DNA from: Clarireedia homoeocarpa
Lineage: Eukaryota; Ascomycota; Leotiomycetes; Helotiales; Rutstroemiaceae
DNA: 64,000 nt
Reading direction: 5' to 3'
NCBI GenBank assembly: GCA_001465935.1
Contig: LNKV01000005.1
Coordinates: 1,116,001-1,180,000 of the forward strand
Shown: positions 35,078-47,036 of the stretch, piece by piece
Position numbering within the stretch: position 1 is the stretch's first letter
How the letters are laid out: each line of letters starts with the position of its first letter
Notes under the pieces: generated by a model
What the model was told of the DNA's origin: nothing
Database searches by the model: none
Seen by the model: the letters and a program-made list of their open reading frames with translations, nothing else
Translations under genes and position numbers: made by a program

Positions 35078-36879
35078 TCAGCCCTTCTTTGCTCTCCCGA
35101 ACAATCGTCTCTCCAATCCACTATCTGACGAACTATCTCCAGCGGTCGTTTCATTCGTCGTTGCTGAAGTCTTTCTCCTGAAGTGCGGTCTGAAAGCCTT
35201 TACGCCACCACTTCCTTTTGACGATCCGCTTCGAGATGGTGACTTCTTCATGCAGTTCGTCAGATTCTCAGATACTGGCTTAGAGAGAGGTCTTGTTTCA
35301 CTGCTCGATGATGGATACTCAGTTACAGCATCGGGATCCGGCCCGGGACTGTGATCAGAATTTGCGCTACGGTTTCTTGAGCCGCGAAGGTCCATATCCA
35401 GGACCGCTTCGCTGCTTTCCTTGATTCCCAACTCATTCTCATCTACACCCAAGCCAACAACCGTCGGCTCCTTGTCAGTGTTTTTGTTCTCTGAAACAGG
35501 CGCCGAGTTCTTCTCCCGTTCTTTCTTCAACCACTTCCTCCATCTGAGCACCGGCGGCTCATGCTCCCCACCAAGTCCCGTTATTATCATCGAGTGTCTC
35601 TCATGCAACGTGACATCCCAGTAATTTCCATGCGAGCACATGAACCTCGCCCCCGCACTCGCTTCCCTATATTTATATTGCTCCCAATTCCGGCCTTCTA
35701 CATGCAAAGCACGACACCTTGGCTTTATACTCGATGTATACTTCTTCTCAAGATCCTTCACCCAAGGATCATACCCCTTACAGCCGTAATGCGCCCGTCC
35801 CAGCACAAAGGTTCTCTCTTTCTTTCCCAATAGTCCGATAGTAGACGAGGGCATTCGCACACTAACAGGATAGTAATATCCTGTCCATGCTTCACCAACC
35901 TCAAGTCCATGGGTTCCTAGTCCTCCATCCAAAGTCTGCACTCGAATGACATAGCCCTTATGAATTCTCCTGTCGAATTCTTGCTTTCTTTTCACATCCA
36001 TGATGCCTTTCCAGCGCTGCACACATTTGAAAAATCCATAAAGTCTGGGGTCTGTGAGCGGTTTGCCCATCCCAATGTCGTCAAGAATTCTTGTGTCCCG
36101 TAAGATCGCAACATCTGTATATTTATCTTTGTGGGAGTGTTTTTCCACCCTATCCCTGGCTTGTTTCTTCCACGCATCAGTTTTTTCCTTCGTCCAAACA
36201 CCAGCTGCTTTCTTCTTCCCAGGATCAGCTACCTTTTTTGTCCCACTCTCATTAACAAACTCTTCCTCTCCCTCATTCTCTACCTCATCATTATCCCTAT
36301 GCCCTTCCTTCGTATTATCCTCGCCACCTTCACCGTCGTCCTTTTTAGCGCCACTCATAAACATCCCATCACTCATTGCCACCTCCCTCCAGATGAATAA
36401 ATCATTGCAACAGAACCTGAACCCCGGATCAGGCACCCCAATTCTATCTGCACACTCATCCAGATTTAAATTCCCGTTCCCATTACCCAGTAGATCAAGC
36501 AGCAACCCCTCCTCTCCACTCTCATCCTCCTCATCCTTCTGCGTCCCTTCAAGCGGCTGCAACGACTCTTCCTTCAGCACCGGCACCGAACCAGCACTCG
36601 TGTGCGTACGACAACTGGTTAGCACCGTATCAGGAAATTTGCCAGAGAGACGCTTGATCCAGCGTTGGACATAAGAGCGCTTTTCCTCGGTGATGACTCT
36701 GCGGGGTTGCTTTTGTTTGGAATCTATGATAGATGTGACGGTTTCTGTTGAGACGCCCGAGAGGTCATTCGTTGCGGGAGATTTGGGCGAATCCGCAACG
36801 CTTACAAATGGGAGTTTCTGGTGAAGTTAGGGACAAATTGCTGGGGGTTGGTTTGCAGATGACTTACGACTAATACCAT
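35078..36879 (-). CDS. Uncharacterised fungal protein, 583 residues
   Basis: A four-codon first exon (36879..36868, MVLV) is joined across a 50-bp phase-0 intron (GTAAGT...CACCAG) to 36817..35078. Without the first exon the long frame has no convincing ATG. The protein is hydrophilic. It has a Ser/Thr-rich start with a basic helix (EEKRSYVQRWIKRLSGKF), an acidic Glu/Asp stretch near 80-160, and a conserved-looking middle part (RLYGFFKCVQRWKGIMD, GYVIRVQTLDGGLGTHGLEV, HYGCKGYDPWVKDLEKKY, ARFMCSHGNYWDVTLHERHS). A long Ser-rich, basic C-terminus follows. No membrane segment, signal peptide or named domain was recognised. Confidence 0.7.
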
Positions 36880-37700
36880 GATGAATTAGATTGATATACT
36901 GTTAAATATACTGACTTCATAAACGTGTGTGCGTGAAAGCTATTCCATAAAAGAGCGAATACTTGATGGTAGTGATAACGAGTGATCTTTATGTGCATGG
37001 AGGTAGATAATCCTTTATGATGCGAAGTTCTCGAGGAAAGGACTGGAAAAGATATCAGAACGAAAGTAGAAGCCTCCATCTTCAAATTAGCAGGTGCCAT
37101 CAAGTCGCAAAAACGATCTTTCCCCATCTCATCGTAGGTTTACTCTGCATGTTGCTTTCACATGTCTTACGTACCACAGAGAGATTGGAAAGGGAATTAA
37201 ATCTTGGATAACGTCTTGGGGAATTGTTCTTTTCGAGTCACCTTCTGCATTCCAATAGTTGCATCGTATTGAAACGATAATGACAGCGGTATCGAACACC
37301 TAGAGACAATCAAGTAGGAATAGAAGTAAACCTACTTTAATGGTATTTCTCCACACCACCTACACACGCCTTCACACTCACCATAACTAGTACAACCATC
37401 TCCAGATCCTTACCCTCCCACAACCCCATCCAGCTTCCGTCCTCCACCGCAGATAATTGAAGGCTTGAAAACAAGGTATCACCACTTCTCACGGCCGATT
37501 TCCGGATAAAGCCATGTCCACGGCGATCAATACTTTATTCTATTTTTGTTTTAAATCATAAGTTCTAGATGACTCTATTCCTGTTGTCCGGCCCAAGGTC
37601 ATGGTTAGCATGATAGAGATATTCCTCTGACATCTCAACGCCGTCGCAACCCCTTATGTTTTGAAATACGCTCAACACAAATCAATCCTATCACTTGACT
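36880..37700. other. Intergenic region, no supported gene
   Basis: 821 bp between the 35-37 kb gene and the 3' end of LTN1, both on the minus strand. Contains promoter and 3' flank only, as far as can be seen. Confidence 0.5.
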
Positions 37701-40700
37701 CTAACTTCCATAATTGAAACTGCATCGGCACAGCGGGCACGTACTCTGGTTACTACTAGAAAACCACTTGTACAAGCAAGAACCATGGAACAAATTCTTA
37801 CAAGTTCCGCATCTCTTATCCGGAATCTTCTTCTCACTCGAGATGATACTGTAGCAAATAGCGCATTCCGTATGTCCTTTCAAACTACCCTCGACATTGC
37901 GACGGAAAGTTGTCAGGCCATCGATCAGACTTCCATTCGAGAAAGTGATAGCACCTTGAACGATAAGCAACCAATTTCTCCATTTTCTTTCCGGAACGGC
38001 CACGCGATTTAGACCTTCTACCTTGACGTTGTAGAATGGGTAGTTTTGAGGAAATTGAATGGCGATTCGAATGGCAGTTTCATCAACTTCGTAGCCCACA
38101 AAAACTTCGCGCTTGCCTTTGGATACTTTGATCATCAGCTCCTTCTCTCCTGCTTCTTTTGCTTCGGCCGAGGTCGTCCATTCCTCGATTTCATCGAATT
38201 TGTCGGATATCAAAAGAGGTGTGAAGTATTTCTCAGTCCATGCTTCGACCGCCATACGAGTTTGTTTCGATTGACAGGCTGAGAACCAATTCTTGACAAG
38301 ATCGGCTGTATGCTTGAGTGATAAGTGATAGAGGTGAATCAAAAGCCATTGCATGTTTCGCTCGTTCGTCTCAGCCTCGGCCAGTTTTAAATCATAAGAC
38401 CGGATATATGATTCATCAAAGTTTGCTCTATCCAGATCAAGAGGTCTGCCATCTGAGTGGCCCAGAACATCAAATAGGAAAGTCAAAAATGATCCAATAC
38501 AATTCTCTGATTGGAGATGGCTGAGATAGTCCTTTCGAACTTTCCATGAAGCAGAGCTAAACGAGTCATATACTAAATGCCAGGAAAGTAGGTAGCTGCG
38601 GACGGATGGAGGGAATTCCGAAAGTTCTTCGTCATCGAAATTATTTATTGATGGGGCGTCTAGAAGAAGAGACAGAAGCTCTTCGGGTAATTGGGCGTCT
38701 GGAAAAGGTCAGTAACTATCAGACTTATGGGAAATCACGAATGAATGAATTACGCACCCTTTTTCTCGATCAAAGCATTGACCGATATCTCCTCCTGTGC
38801 AGCAGGAATCGCACGATGCAGAACATCAAATGCGGCAGACTGAACAGTACGGTTTTCTGAGGCCAAAAGCGGGTAAAATTCAGATACGTCGTGAATATGA
38901 CTTGAGGGTATCTTGCTAATTAATCTCGATAGCATACTATCGACAAATTCGGCTGGCTGGGTTGATTTGGATCGTGGAAGTTGCATGAGTCGAATAAAAC
39001 ATCGGGATGCCTTCTCGCCATATTGAGCCAAAGCATCTTCAAGATCATCATTGGCATCTTGTAAGTTGTTTATGGTTGAAAATAGTTTCAAGGACATTCC
39101 AACCATAGGCAATTTCAACTCCTGGTCGGTCCCGCTTTCCATCGTTTCCCAGATATTGATGCAGAAAGTAAGCGTGCTCTCCCAGTATGAGCCATATACG
39201 GTTTTAATTGCAGGCAAAAGTTTTTGCAGTGCACGGCAGACCTCGGAAGAAAGGAGGTAATCTGCCTTCACAACGTCTGGTGTCCATGAGAGTATTTGTT
39301 TGACCGCGAAAACCAACCTGTTCTGTGCTACTGGAAGATCATCGTCATCGTAGATCGATAAGCACGCGTTCAACAAAACAAGAAGGGCGAGAGTTTTCTC
39401 GGCCTGGGCAGAAGCGCCTGTGATTTCGCTGATAATTCTGTTGCACAGGTTACTAACGAGTTGGCTCGTAGTGAGAGTCTCGTGAAGTCCTATCAGTATT
39501 GCAGTTGCACCAAGGACGTTCTGTGTTGATGCCTTAAGAATGTCGAGCTTAGAAAGCCATTCCTCACCATCTGTGCTTTGCCAGCCATGCTCTTCGACAA
39601 GTCTTGGCAGAAGGCGGCTTAGAGAGCGAGCCGCATAGAAGGAAGTAGGTGTGCCTCCATGCGCGGCTTTGATAAACTTGAAAATAAGGTTATGAATGAC
39701 CCCGGAAAATTCAAGTGGTTCTCCCGATTCCATTCCTTCCCGCCAGGCTTTTGAGTGAGGCAAAATGCGTAGGAAGCATGCTTGGTACAGACTTCCAACG
39801 AAGTCCTGCACAGTGCTTGCAGAATCATCGGTTGGCGAGGCAAAAAGTTTGTTCCTTTCAAGAAGATCAAGCTGATCACTTGCTAGCTCCGCAGTCAGGC
39901 TTATGAGATATAAAACCTCGACCAATTCATCTTTCGTTAAAGAATCAGGCCGGTTACGTATGAGTCGTGCGGAGTATATCGCCATTCTAAGTGCTACAGA
40001 ATAGCCTACCGAATCTCTACTAGCCTTTGAGAGTTGTTCACTGTCTTGCGAGTGTGCTAGAAACACAGCGCCGGCAAATGGTCTAATCACTCCGAGGGTG
40101 GGATTGGGTGCTTCTTGTAGGAACGGTGCCAGAGCCTCTTGCCATTGTGAAGTATCAGGGAATATCTCATGAGATGCACCACCTTCCAAGGTAGATATCA
40201 GCGCTTCAGCTTGTTGGACGAGTGTATCAATGCTAGTAACTTTCGTTAGTCTCTGTCTCCGTTCCACTGACGTGGCACTTACTTTAAGGATTGGGAGCTT
40301 GCGCTTTCCAAATTTGATTTCAGAAGGTTTACGATAGAAGAATTGACAACGCCATCTTGGCCATTGATAGAATCAATCATGCTCCGCACACTCGCTGCAC
40401 GGAGCTTAATTTCCGAATCAGAAACCTCAGTCAATGCAAGGAGCTTCGTAATCAATTCCACATGTATGTCACCATCTCGAAGGGTCTGCGGCCTTTTTCT
40501 AGAGAGGAGTTCAATAGCTTTGAATCCATAATTGAGGTTTGGGTTGTCGATATCCAACTGCGAAAGGACCCTTTGCACTAATTCTTGTTCAGTGGCTCCG
40601 GCAAATCCGTCGAACAGAACGGCCGCTTCGAATAGGGGCCATGCTTCATTATTGCCTTCGATAGCCTCGATTGAACCCTGAAGTATGTAATTTTGTAAAG

Positions 40701-42734
40701 CTTTATCGGTATGTATCAATCCATTGGCTTCTCTAGAAGATACAAGTGCTGTGACCACTTTCCGAGTCTGCTCGTCTTGCGGCGCAGATAGTAAAGAAGT
40801 GATAGATGCTTGCCACGCAGCTTCAAAAGTTTTTTGCCCCCCTGATAGTGAACGGAAATGATTCATAGCGGAAACCAAGTATTGAGACGAAGGCGATGAT
40901 ATCAAAGCTGGTAGATCACTCTCCATGAACGACCTGATGCTCCTAGACAGAGGTGCCGAAGATTCCACTACTTTCGGAGCAAGTCTTAAGAAGATGTCTA
41001 ATATTGCTGCAGCCGAATAAGGTTTCCCGTTCCTGTTAGTGATGACCTGAATTGAGTTTTCTAGAATCTGGCTCGTGGGTTCGATAAGTGGATTTTGGGT
41101 AGATTCCAAGGTATCTTGTTCGAGAAGGTTTGATAGAACCTCAAACCAACGCTGGCTTTCGGACATGACAGCATTTTGAGATATGGAGTATTCTTTAGAT
41201 TGCTCTGGCATCGATGTCTGTATCCTAGTGATAAGCTCCTGGGCTATTCTTTGCCATTCTTCTTTGAGTGAACTTTGCCAAGATGCATTGTTAGCTATAG
41301 TACAGACAAAAGAACATATTGTCGACGCTTGGGCGGTGCTTCGTATTGACCACTCCGCACTCTGAGCAGTAGGATACATATATTGTCCAAAAATAGGGTA
41401 TAGAGACTTTTGTACAAGTTCAACCTGCTTGGGACTGGACAGATTACATATGCATAACTTTGCGGTCTCCAAATAACTTGACCATGCTGCTGAGGAATTA
41501 AATTTGCTTTCTTCTCGATGATTGATGCCCTTGCGGAACGATTCTAGAAATTTCAGGATCTCATCATGTTCCCGCGGAAGGACGCCAATAGGTAAGATCA
41601 CGACAAGAGCTCGCAATGTTTGCCAGTATTCGGCAGATGCCCCTTGAGATCCCTTTTGCACGAAGTGTTTCAGGTCGTCTATTGGTGAGTGTTTACCCTT
41701 GTAGGCAGAGGTCCAACTTTCTGGAAATGTGCGCGTCAACTGTACTAAAGCCTGTACCAGCGAAAGAGCAGATGCGGTCTGAGTTGCTCGTAATGCTTTC
41801 GATATGAAAGCACGACTAATAGTTTCGAGACTGCCGCTAACAAGATCTGCTTGCTTTTCCAAGCAAAGCGCCAGTAGTTTATGTGTCCCTATCCTCGTAG
41901 AAGAATCTTCGCACGAAGCCAATGTCCATAGCTTTTTATTATTTCGGACCACCCCTTCGTACTTCTCACGGTGCTTCGATATATCCTCGTTGCTGAGCTT
42001 AGCTAGGAGATTCGTGAGAAGATATAAGCACGCAGAAACAACCCTGTAGTATTTCTCGTCCGCATCTTCCGCCGCTACAGACCTTTCATCGCTCAAAGTT
42101 TGCGGAGTTTCATTGAATGCTTCCTCAACATATTCTAGGATTTCGGCTTGACATCGTTTCCAAAACAGTGCTACTTTGGTATCGGTATCCAGAAATGAGG
42201 TTAAACCATCCTTGGCCGCTCGAGACGTACTACGGTCCTTATCAAATGTACCTGCTAACCAAGATCCGACCACCTTTGGAATATATTTCTCCATCCTCTT
42301 TCGTGCCGATCGCAAAAGCTCATATTGCACGCTATGGGAAAGCTCGCGGACTCGACGTGAACTGTCTATAGCTAGGCGTGGATAGACTTTGACCTGAGTT
42401 CCTTTCATGAGCACAATCCAGGCTTGTGCATAGGGGATTTTCAATAACTCACCCAAGCCTCCAGTATTGCTTCTTCCGTGCCTCCTCTTTCGTGCGGTTG
42501 ACCTTGAACATAAGCTCGTAATTCTTCTAAAGCTCTCGATTTTGTTGTCCCATCTTTCTTGTACAGGTTCTTGAAAGACACAACCACATTTGCATCGCTG
42601 ATGGAGGAGAGGTTTGGAGGTTCCGTAACGTATGAAAGTGTGCTGGATGCTGTCGCAAAACCCAACCCGCCAAATCCTGCGCCAGAAGCAGCCCGGGTGC
42701 TGGAAGCTTGTGATGTGAATTGTCGTTTGCCCAT
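37701..42734 (-). CDS. LTN1: E3 ubiquitin ligase listerin (Ltn1/Rkr1)
   Basis: Four exons, 42734..42453, 42393..40283, 40232..38758 and 38698..37701, total 4866 nt or 1621 residues, normal for listerin. Ltn1 ubiquitinates nascent chains on stalled 60S subunits in ribosome-associated quality control. Seen: the conserved N-terminus (KRQFTSQASSTRAASGAGFG, then DANVVVSFKNLYKKD, EAILEAW, VYPRLAIDSSRRVRELSHS), a long helical HEAT-like middle, and a C-terminal RING with CAICYS, CGTCKNLFHGSCLYKWF and CPLC. Intron 1 must use acceptor actcag at 42394: an alternative acceptor after caag would leave a 30-bp intron and add non-family residues. All junction phases agree. The gene is complete. Confidence 0.95.
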
Positions 42735-43925
42735 ATTTGCGTCGCTATGGCTGCGAGTAAAAGGGCCAAGGAGAGGCCGCAGTTGGGTGAGTGCAGGTGT
42801 TTGGAGGGGCGAAATGCAGACTCTTGAGCTCAGTCAGCTAAGATAGCGGGGTTCTAAGCATCGGGGTTAAGTGAATCGCAACAGTAGTTAGTATTGAAAA
42901 CCAAAAGTTTTTGTGAATATAATAAGTAAAGTGTGGCTTTGTGGAACGAAGGTATGTGAACAGAGGATAAACAAGCCGGGTATATATTGTTTGAAATAGA
43001 AGCTTGACCTCAATTTCAGATGAAGAATTTCAAACATTTGCACGTACAGTACTCGTACAACAATAATGACGAAACTTGAGCCTGATGGGGTATTCCTTAC
43101 ATAAGCATGGCGCCGTGATGCCTTTTGGCCTTAGGCAGAGCTCCAGCTCCTCCTGCTCTCCGAAGATAAGAGTAGAGCACGTGCTTTGTACCTTTCGGAA
43201 ATCCTCGGGCTGGCTTTACCCCGCAAATGGGTGACACTAAATTGATCCGCTGCGGATATCTATCTCCCTTTCGACCGTCTGCAGCATTCGTCCTTTTTGA
43301 CCACATTCCCTCATTATCCCAAAGACTCTATGCTACAGAATACAACCTCTTGCAGTCGTATAGTTGAGATTTTTGTCACCAGATTTTTCCGTCAATTGTA
43401 AGTCCAACGGCCTATTCATTCACCATGGATCCTTTATCTAATCAGCGAATGAAGCTCTAGTTAGATTCGCAGTTGGCACATGTTACTTCAAATACTCTAC
43501 AGGACAGTCAATATTCGCAACTTCCGAAACAAATTACCACCGTACTACAACTCTGGTTTGTAGTTTCGTACACAAGCTTTCTTCTACTGTGTAAAGAAAT
43601 AAGTCGTCTGGTGAGCTGCTCAAGCTGTTCCTAAATGCTGTTACAAAATCCTAACAGCCAACAGCATCGAATTCACCTCGGTACATCATTGTCGTACGAT
43701 CGCTCTGTCGAACAATCTTTTGCAAACTCGTGCATCGAATTCACCTCGGTACATCATTGCCGTACGATCGCTCTGTCGAACAATTTTTCGCAAACTCGTG
43801 CAATAAGCAGAGTGGCTGACTTATTGAGCCTGTTGTTGTAAGTAGACCTTTGTTGAACTGTGGTCTGTTTCTTACCAGGCAAACACTAGACAATCGAGCA
43901 TGAAACCGTTCAGATAGTGTCCATA
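42735..43925. other. Shared upstream region with a 68-bp tandem duplication
   Basis: 1.19 kb between the divergent LTN1 (-) and 32-residue-repeat gene (+). Short open frames here are not convincing. A two-copy 68-bp direct repeat lies close to the plus-strand gene (separate entry). The sequence probably holds both promoters and 5' UTRs, perhaps with introns. Confidence 0.45.
43664..43799. repeat. Two-copy 68-bp tandem direct repeat
   Basis: Units 43664-43731 and 43732-43799 both begin gcatcgaattcacctcgg and run to aactcgt, with about three mismatches. They lie 127-262 bp upstream of the start codon of the downstream gene, so they may sit in its promoter or 5' UTR. Confidence 0.9.
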
Positions 43926-46900
43926 ATGCTTTCCTCTCACTTAATCTCGGTCTCGCAGACCACGAAATCCCCTCTGCTCCTACGAACCTGTGCTTCTGCT
44001 TCAGTCAACATGCTTCGACCTGCGAAACCTGCATCGACATGTCCATGGACTACCCACCAGACTCGAGAATTCAGAATCGGCTGCTGGTCTTCGTACCTTG
44101 ACCCAAGTTTCGAGAAGGAGGTAAAGCGACGCCACCGCTTAATGAGATATAAATACCTGGATGCCCTTAATCGCAGACTGTCATGGGATCATGAACCTTC
44201 AAAATTCCTTAAGCACTTTGGCAAGAGCTTCATGTGTAGTGCGTGGAGGTCGCAAGATGCAAGACCAGGAGGACGTTGGGTTGATATGGATCGGCTGAAT
44301 TCCTTCAAACATGATTCGGACCCCATTCTCAACCACAATGAATATGTGGAGCGAGCCAAAAGATACCAACGTGCCTTGCATGATTTCATGCGCAGCAAAA
44401 CTGTATTTCCTCAAGGATATTCTAAAAACCAACTCTACGCTAAAATCATGGGAATAGCAGAAGTTAGCGCTGCTCGAACATCCAAGGCAGAAGACAAATT
44501 AGAAAGGAAATCGAGTTGCAAGTATAGCTCAAGTTCGAGAACCAACCAAGATTATGAAATAGACCCAATCACGAACCGTAAGGTATTCAGAAATGACTCG
44601 GGTGGGACTGCCAAGGATGGACCAATAGATATTCCAGTGAAGACTTTCAAAGGATATCAACCTCGTTTCCAAAGCTTCATCCCACCTGAAATTACACCAA
44701 CTCAGGCTGAGCTTGACACTTATAATAAGCCATTCATGTACAATGAGCCAGACGGAAAGTTGCCTGATAACCCAGATCCAGTCCAACAGGGTCTGAGGGA
44801 CTATGACTCCTCAAATGACGGGTATAAACCATTCCGCTTTCAAGAGCCGGATGGAAAGTTGCCCCCACAACCAGATCCTGTGCAGGAATGCTTGAAAGAT
44901 TATGATGGTGAGGGCTACCAACCCTTCTACCATAATGAACCAGACGGAAAACTACCAGAGCAACCAGACCCAGTTCAAGAAGGGCTGAAGGACTACGATG
45001 AGTCCACGTCATACACAGCGTTTCGATACAGAGAGCCCGATGGAAAGTTACCTGAGAAGCCGGATGCTGTCCAGGAATCTCTAAAAGATTATGATGGTAT
45101 CACATCTTATGGATCATTCCGGTACAACGAGCCCGATGGAAAGTTACCTGAGAAGCCGGATGCTGTCCAGGAATCACTAAAAGATTATGATGGTATCACG
45201 TCTTATGGATCATTCCGGTATAACGAGCCCGATGGAAAGTTACCTGAGAAGCCGGATGTTGTCCAGGAATCACTAAAAGATTATGATGGTATCACGTCTT
45301 ATGGATCATTCCGGTACAACGAGCCAGATGGTAAGCCTCCAGCAGAAAAGGATTCAGTGAGGGAAAGCCTAAAAGATTATGATTCCACTACCTCTTATGC
45401 TGCCTTTCGCTTCAATGAGCCCGATGGAAAGTTTGCAGAATATGCCGACACCTCACGTGAGGCACTGAAGGATTATGATCTTAAACAAGAGAACATGACA
45501 CAAACCTCTCAGTCTGTCGAACCTAGGCTCCACGAGGGTTATCAGCAAAGACGCAGCTATCCCAGTAGGACTTTATATTCGGGAGATAAGGATACTCGGG
45601 AGGATTTGGATCTACTCCGGGCCAGTGACATTCGAGCAGCTTCAGGCATTTGCAAGAGTGCAAACAAGGAATCTGCCGAAGATAAATCTGCAATACGGCA
45701 ACAACTTGAGAAATCATTCCAGGAATCACAAGAAAATGCAGTTGCATATGCCAATGAAACTGTCGCTGCTCAACAGGCAAATGATGAAGAGCCCAAGGCA
45801 ATGCCTGCAGCTTTCGCAAATGATGCTCAAAAAATTCGCGATGGTGTCTACGATCGCGTCAATGCTAAAAACAAAGGGGAGACCAAATCAGATGATGGGG
45901 CAAAGGGTCGGAAACTAACAGGAAACTTCGTTCGCGACTTCCCCGAAGAATTTGAGACATCGTGGACCACCAAGAAAGAGGGATCTGGAATTTTGACACC
46001 AAAGACGTCGAAAAGTGTATGGGGTCATGACAAGTCTCAAGACCTTGGTCTCTCTTCCGAGCAAGAATTCAAGGACAACTCTTCTTCAAGAGTGAATTCA
46101 GCTGGTAAAACAAACCTACCAAGGCTTCAAACTTCACTGGATCGAATAACCAACGTGAAGTCCAAGGCGACCAAAGCCCAAGTAGAAGCTGATCCTTACT
46201 CGAAGGCACCGCAGGGTTTGGAGATCTCATACAAGAATGAATGTGCAGAACAGGGTATCGGAGGTTCATCAGTCTACTGCTCTTCATACGGAAATGTCAA
46301 GACAACTTCCGGAAAGGACAAGGAGTTGATCAAAGAAGTCCGCAGCATTTACGAAGACACATATGGAACAATTGACTGCAAGCATCGCCAGGTAGCCGAA
46401 AACGATGCCAAGTTGGAGAAAACCCCAACGGAGACTGCCAGTGAAAACCCTGAGCCCACTCTGTATAAGATTCTAGCATATGACCCAACTATGCAGACCA
46501 TCAATATCGCCGAAACGACATCCATCGTTACTGATAATGCATCTGCTTTGACTCCTGCGGAAGTTCTTCTCCGACTGTCCCATCCAGCGAAATTCTTCCC
46601 GCACTTCAAGCCATTGCAGTCCCAAGGATATGAAATTATTTCTGGTAGTGGTGATGTTCTTGTCTTCCGAAAGGTTCGATCAGGTGCTCCTCCGGCTTTA
46701 GTCGACGATATCAAAAAGAAGACAATCAATCCGATAGATGGTATGCAAGTAGCCACAGGCAACTTTGCGAGCCCTACAGGGTTTGTGAATCATGACTTGC
46801 CAGTTTCTACTGAGCCTCCATTCAAGTCAAATATTGACGTCCGTCGCGAAGAGTCGGTTTTTAGTGGTAAATCTTCTTGGAATGAAACCACAACACCGAA

Positions 46901-47036
46901 GGCCAAAAAAGGCGGAAAGCTGAAGAGGGTCTTGCTAGGAGGTGCGATCGTTGGTGGCGGCTCATATGCGGTTGGTGTCGTGTCTGAATTTTTCAGAACG
47001 GGAGGCATGGATGGAAAGGGGCCTCAAGGGTTCTAA
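43926..47036 (+). CDS. Conserved fungal protein with 32-residue tandem repeats, probably mitochondrial
   Basis: A single uninterrupted frame, 1036 residues from the ATG at 43926. The N-terminus is rich in Ser, Arg, Lys and Thr with no acidic residue for about the first 45, as in mitochondrial presequences. A block with SYLDPSFEKEVKRRHRLM and KYLDALNRRLSW follows, then RRWVDMDRLNS-like residues. From about residue 270 to 520 lie eight repeats of the type YNEPDGKLPEKPDAVQESLK ending in a Lys-Asp-Tyr-Asp motif. The middle is charged and disordered. The C-terminus has an ordered part (LYKILAYDPTMQTINIAETT; FFPHFKPLQSQGYEIISGSG) and a short Gly-rich membrane-like segment (VLLGGAIVGGGSYAVGVV). Function is unknown to me. 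Mitochondrial location is inferred from the N-terminus. Confidence 0.85.
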   Translation: MLSSHLISVSQTTKSPLLLRTCASASVNMLRPAKPASTCPWTTHQTREFRIGCWSSYLDPSFEKEVKRRHRLMRYKYLDALNRRLSWDHEPSKFLKHFGKSFMCSAWRSQDARPGGRWVDMDRLNSFKHDSDPILNHNEYVERAKRYQRALHDFMRSKTVFPQGYSKNQLYAKIMGIAEVSAARTSKAEDKLERKSSCKYSSSSRTNQDYEIDPITNRKVFRNDSGGTAKDGPIDIPVKTFKGYQPRFQSFIPPEITPTQAELDTYNKPFMYNEPDGKLPDNPDPVQQGLRDYDSSNDGYKPFRFQEPDGKLPPQPDPVQECLKDYDGEGYQPFYHNEPDGKLPEQPDPVQEGLKDYDESTSYTAFRYREPDGKLPEKPDAVQESLKDYDGITSYGSFRYNEPDGKLPEKPDAVQESLKDYDGITSYGSFRYNEPDGKLPEKPDVVQESLKDYDGITSYGSFRYNEPDGKPPAEKDSVRESLKDYDSTTSYAAFRFNEPDGKFAEYADTSREALKDYDLKQENMTQTSQSVEPRLHEGYQQRRSYPSRTLYSGDKDTREDLDLLRASDIRAASGICKSANKESAEDKSAIRQQLEKSFQESQENAVAYANETVAAQQANDEEPKAMPAAFANDAQKIRDGVYDRVNAKNKGETKSDDGAKGRKLTGNFVRDFPEEFETSWTTKKEGSGILTPKTSKSVWGHDKSQDLGLSSEQEFKDNSSSRVNSAGKTNLPRLQTSLDRITNVKSKATKAQVEADPYSKAPQGLEISYKNECAEQGIGGSSVYCSSYGNVKTTSGKDKELIKEVRSIYEDTYGTIDCKHRQVAENDAKLEKTPTETASENPEPTLYKILAYDPTMQTINIAETTSIVTDNASALTPAEVLLRLSHPAKFFPHFKPLQSQGYEIISGSGDVLVFRKVRSGAPPALVDDIKKKTINPIDGMQVATGNFASPTGFVNHDLPVSTEPPFKSNIDVRREESVFSGKSSWNETTTPKAKKGGKLKRVLLGGAIVGGGSYAVGVVSEFFRTGGMDGKGPQGF
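44730..45485 (+). repeat. 96-bp coding repeat array (EPDGK repeats)
   Basis: Eight copies of a roughly 32-codon unit with an invariant Glu-Pro-Asp-Gly-Lys core. Three successive units starting with gagcccgatggaaag at 45033, 45129 and 45225 are spaced exactly 96 bp and are nearly identical in DNA. The outer copies are more diverged, so the centre expanded or was homogenised recently. Confidence 0.93.

Noticed and set aside
35993..36674. 206-codon plus-strand frame opposite the 35-37 kb gene
   Set aside because: Ser/Pro-rich antisense shadow of the acidic/basic region of a minus-strand gene with a supported start and intron.
42394..42456. MGELLKIPYAQAW as an internal start of LTN1
   Set aside because: This sequence lies in intron 1; the listerin family joins EAILEAW directly to VKVYPRL.
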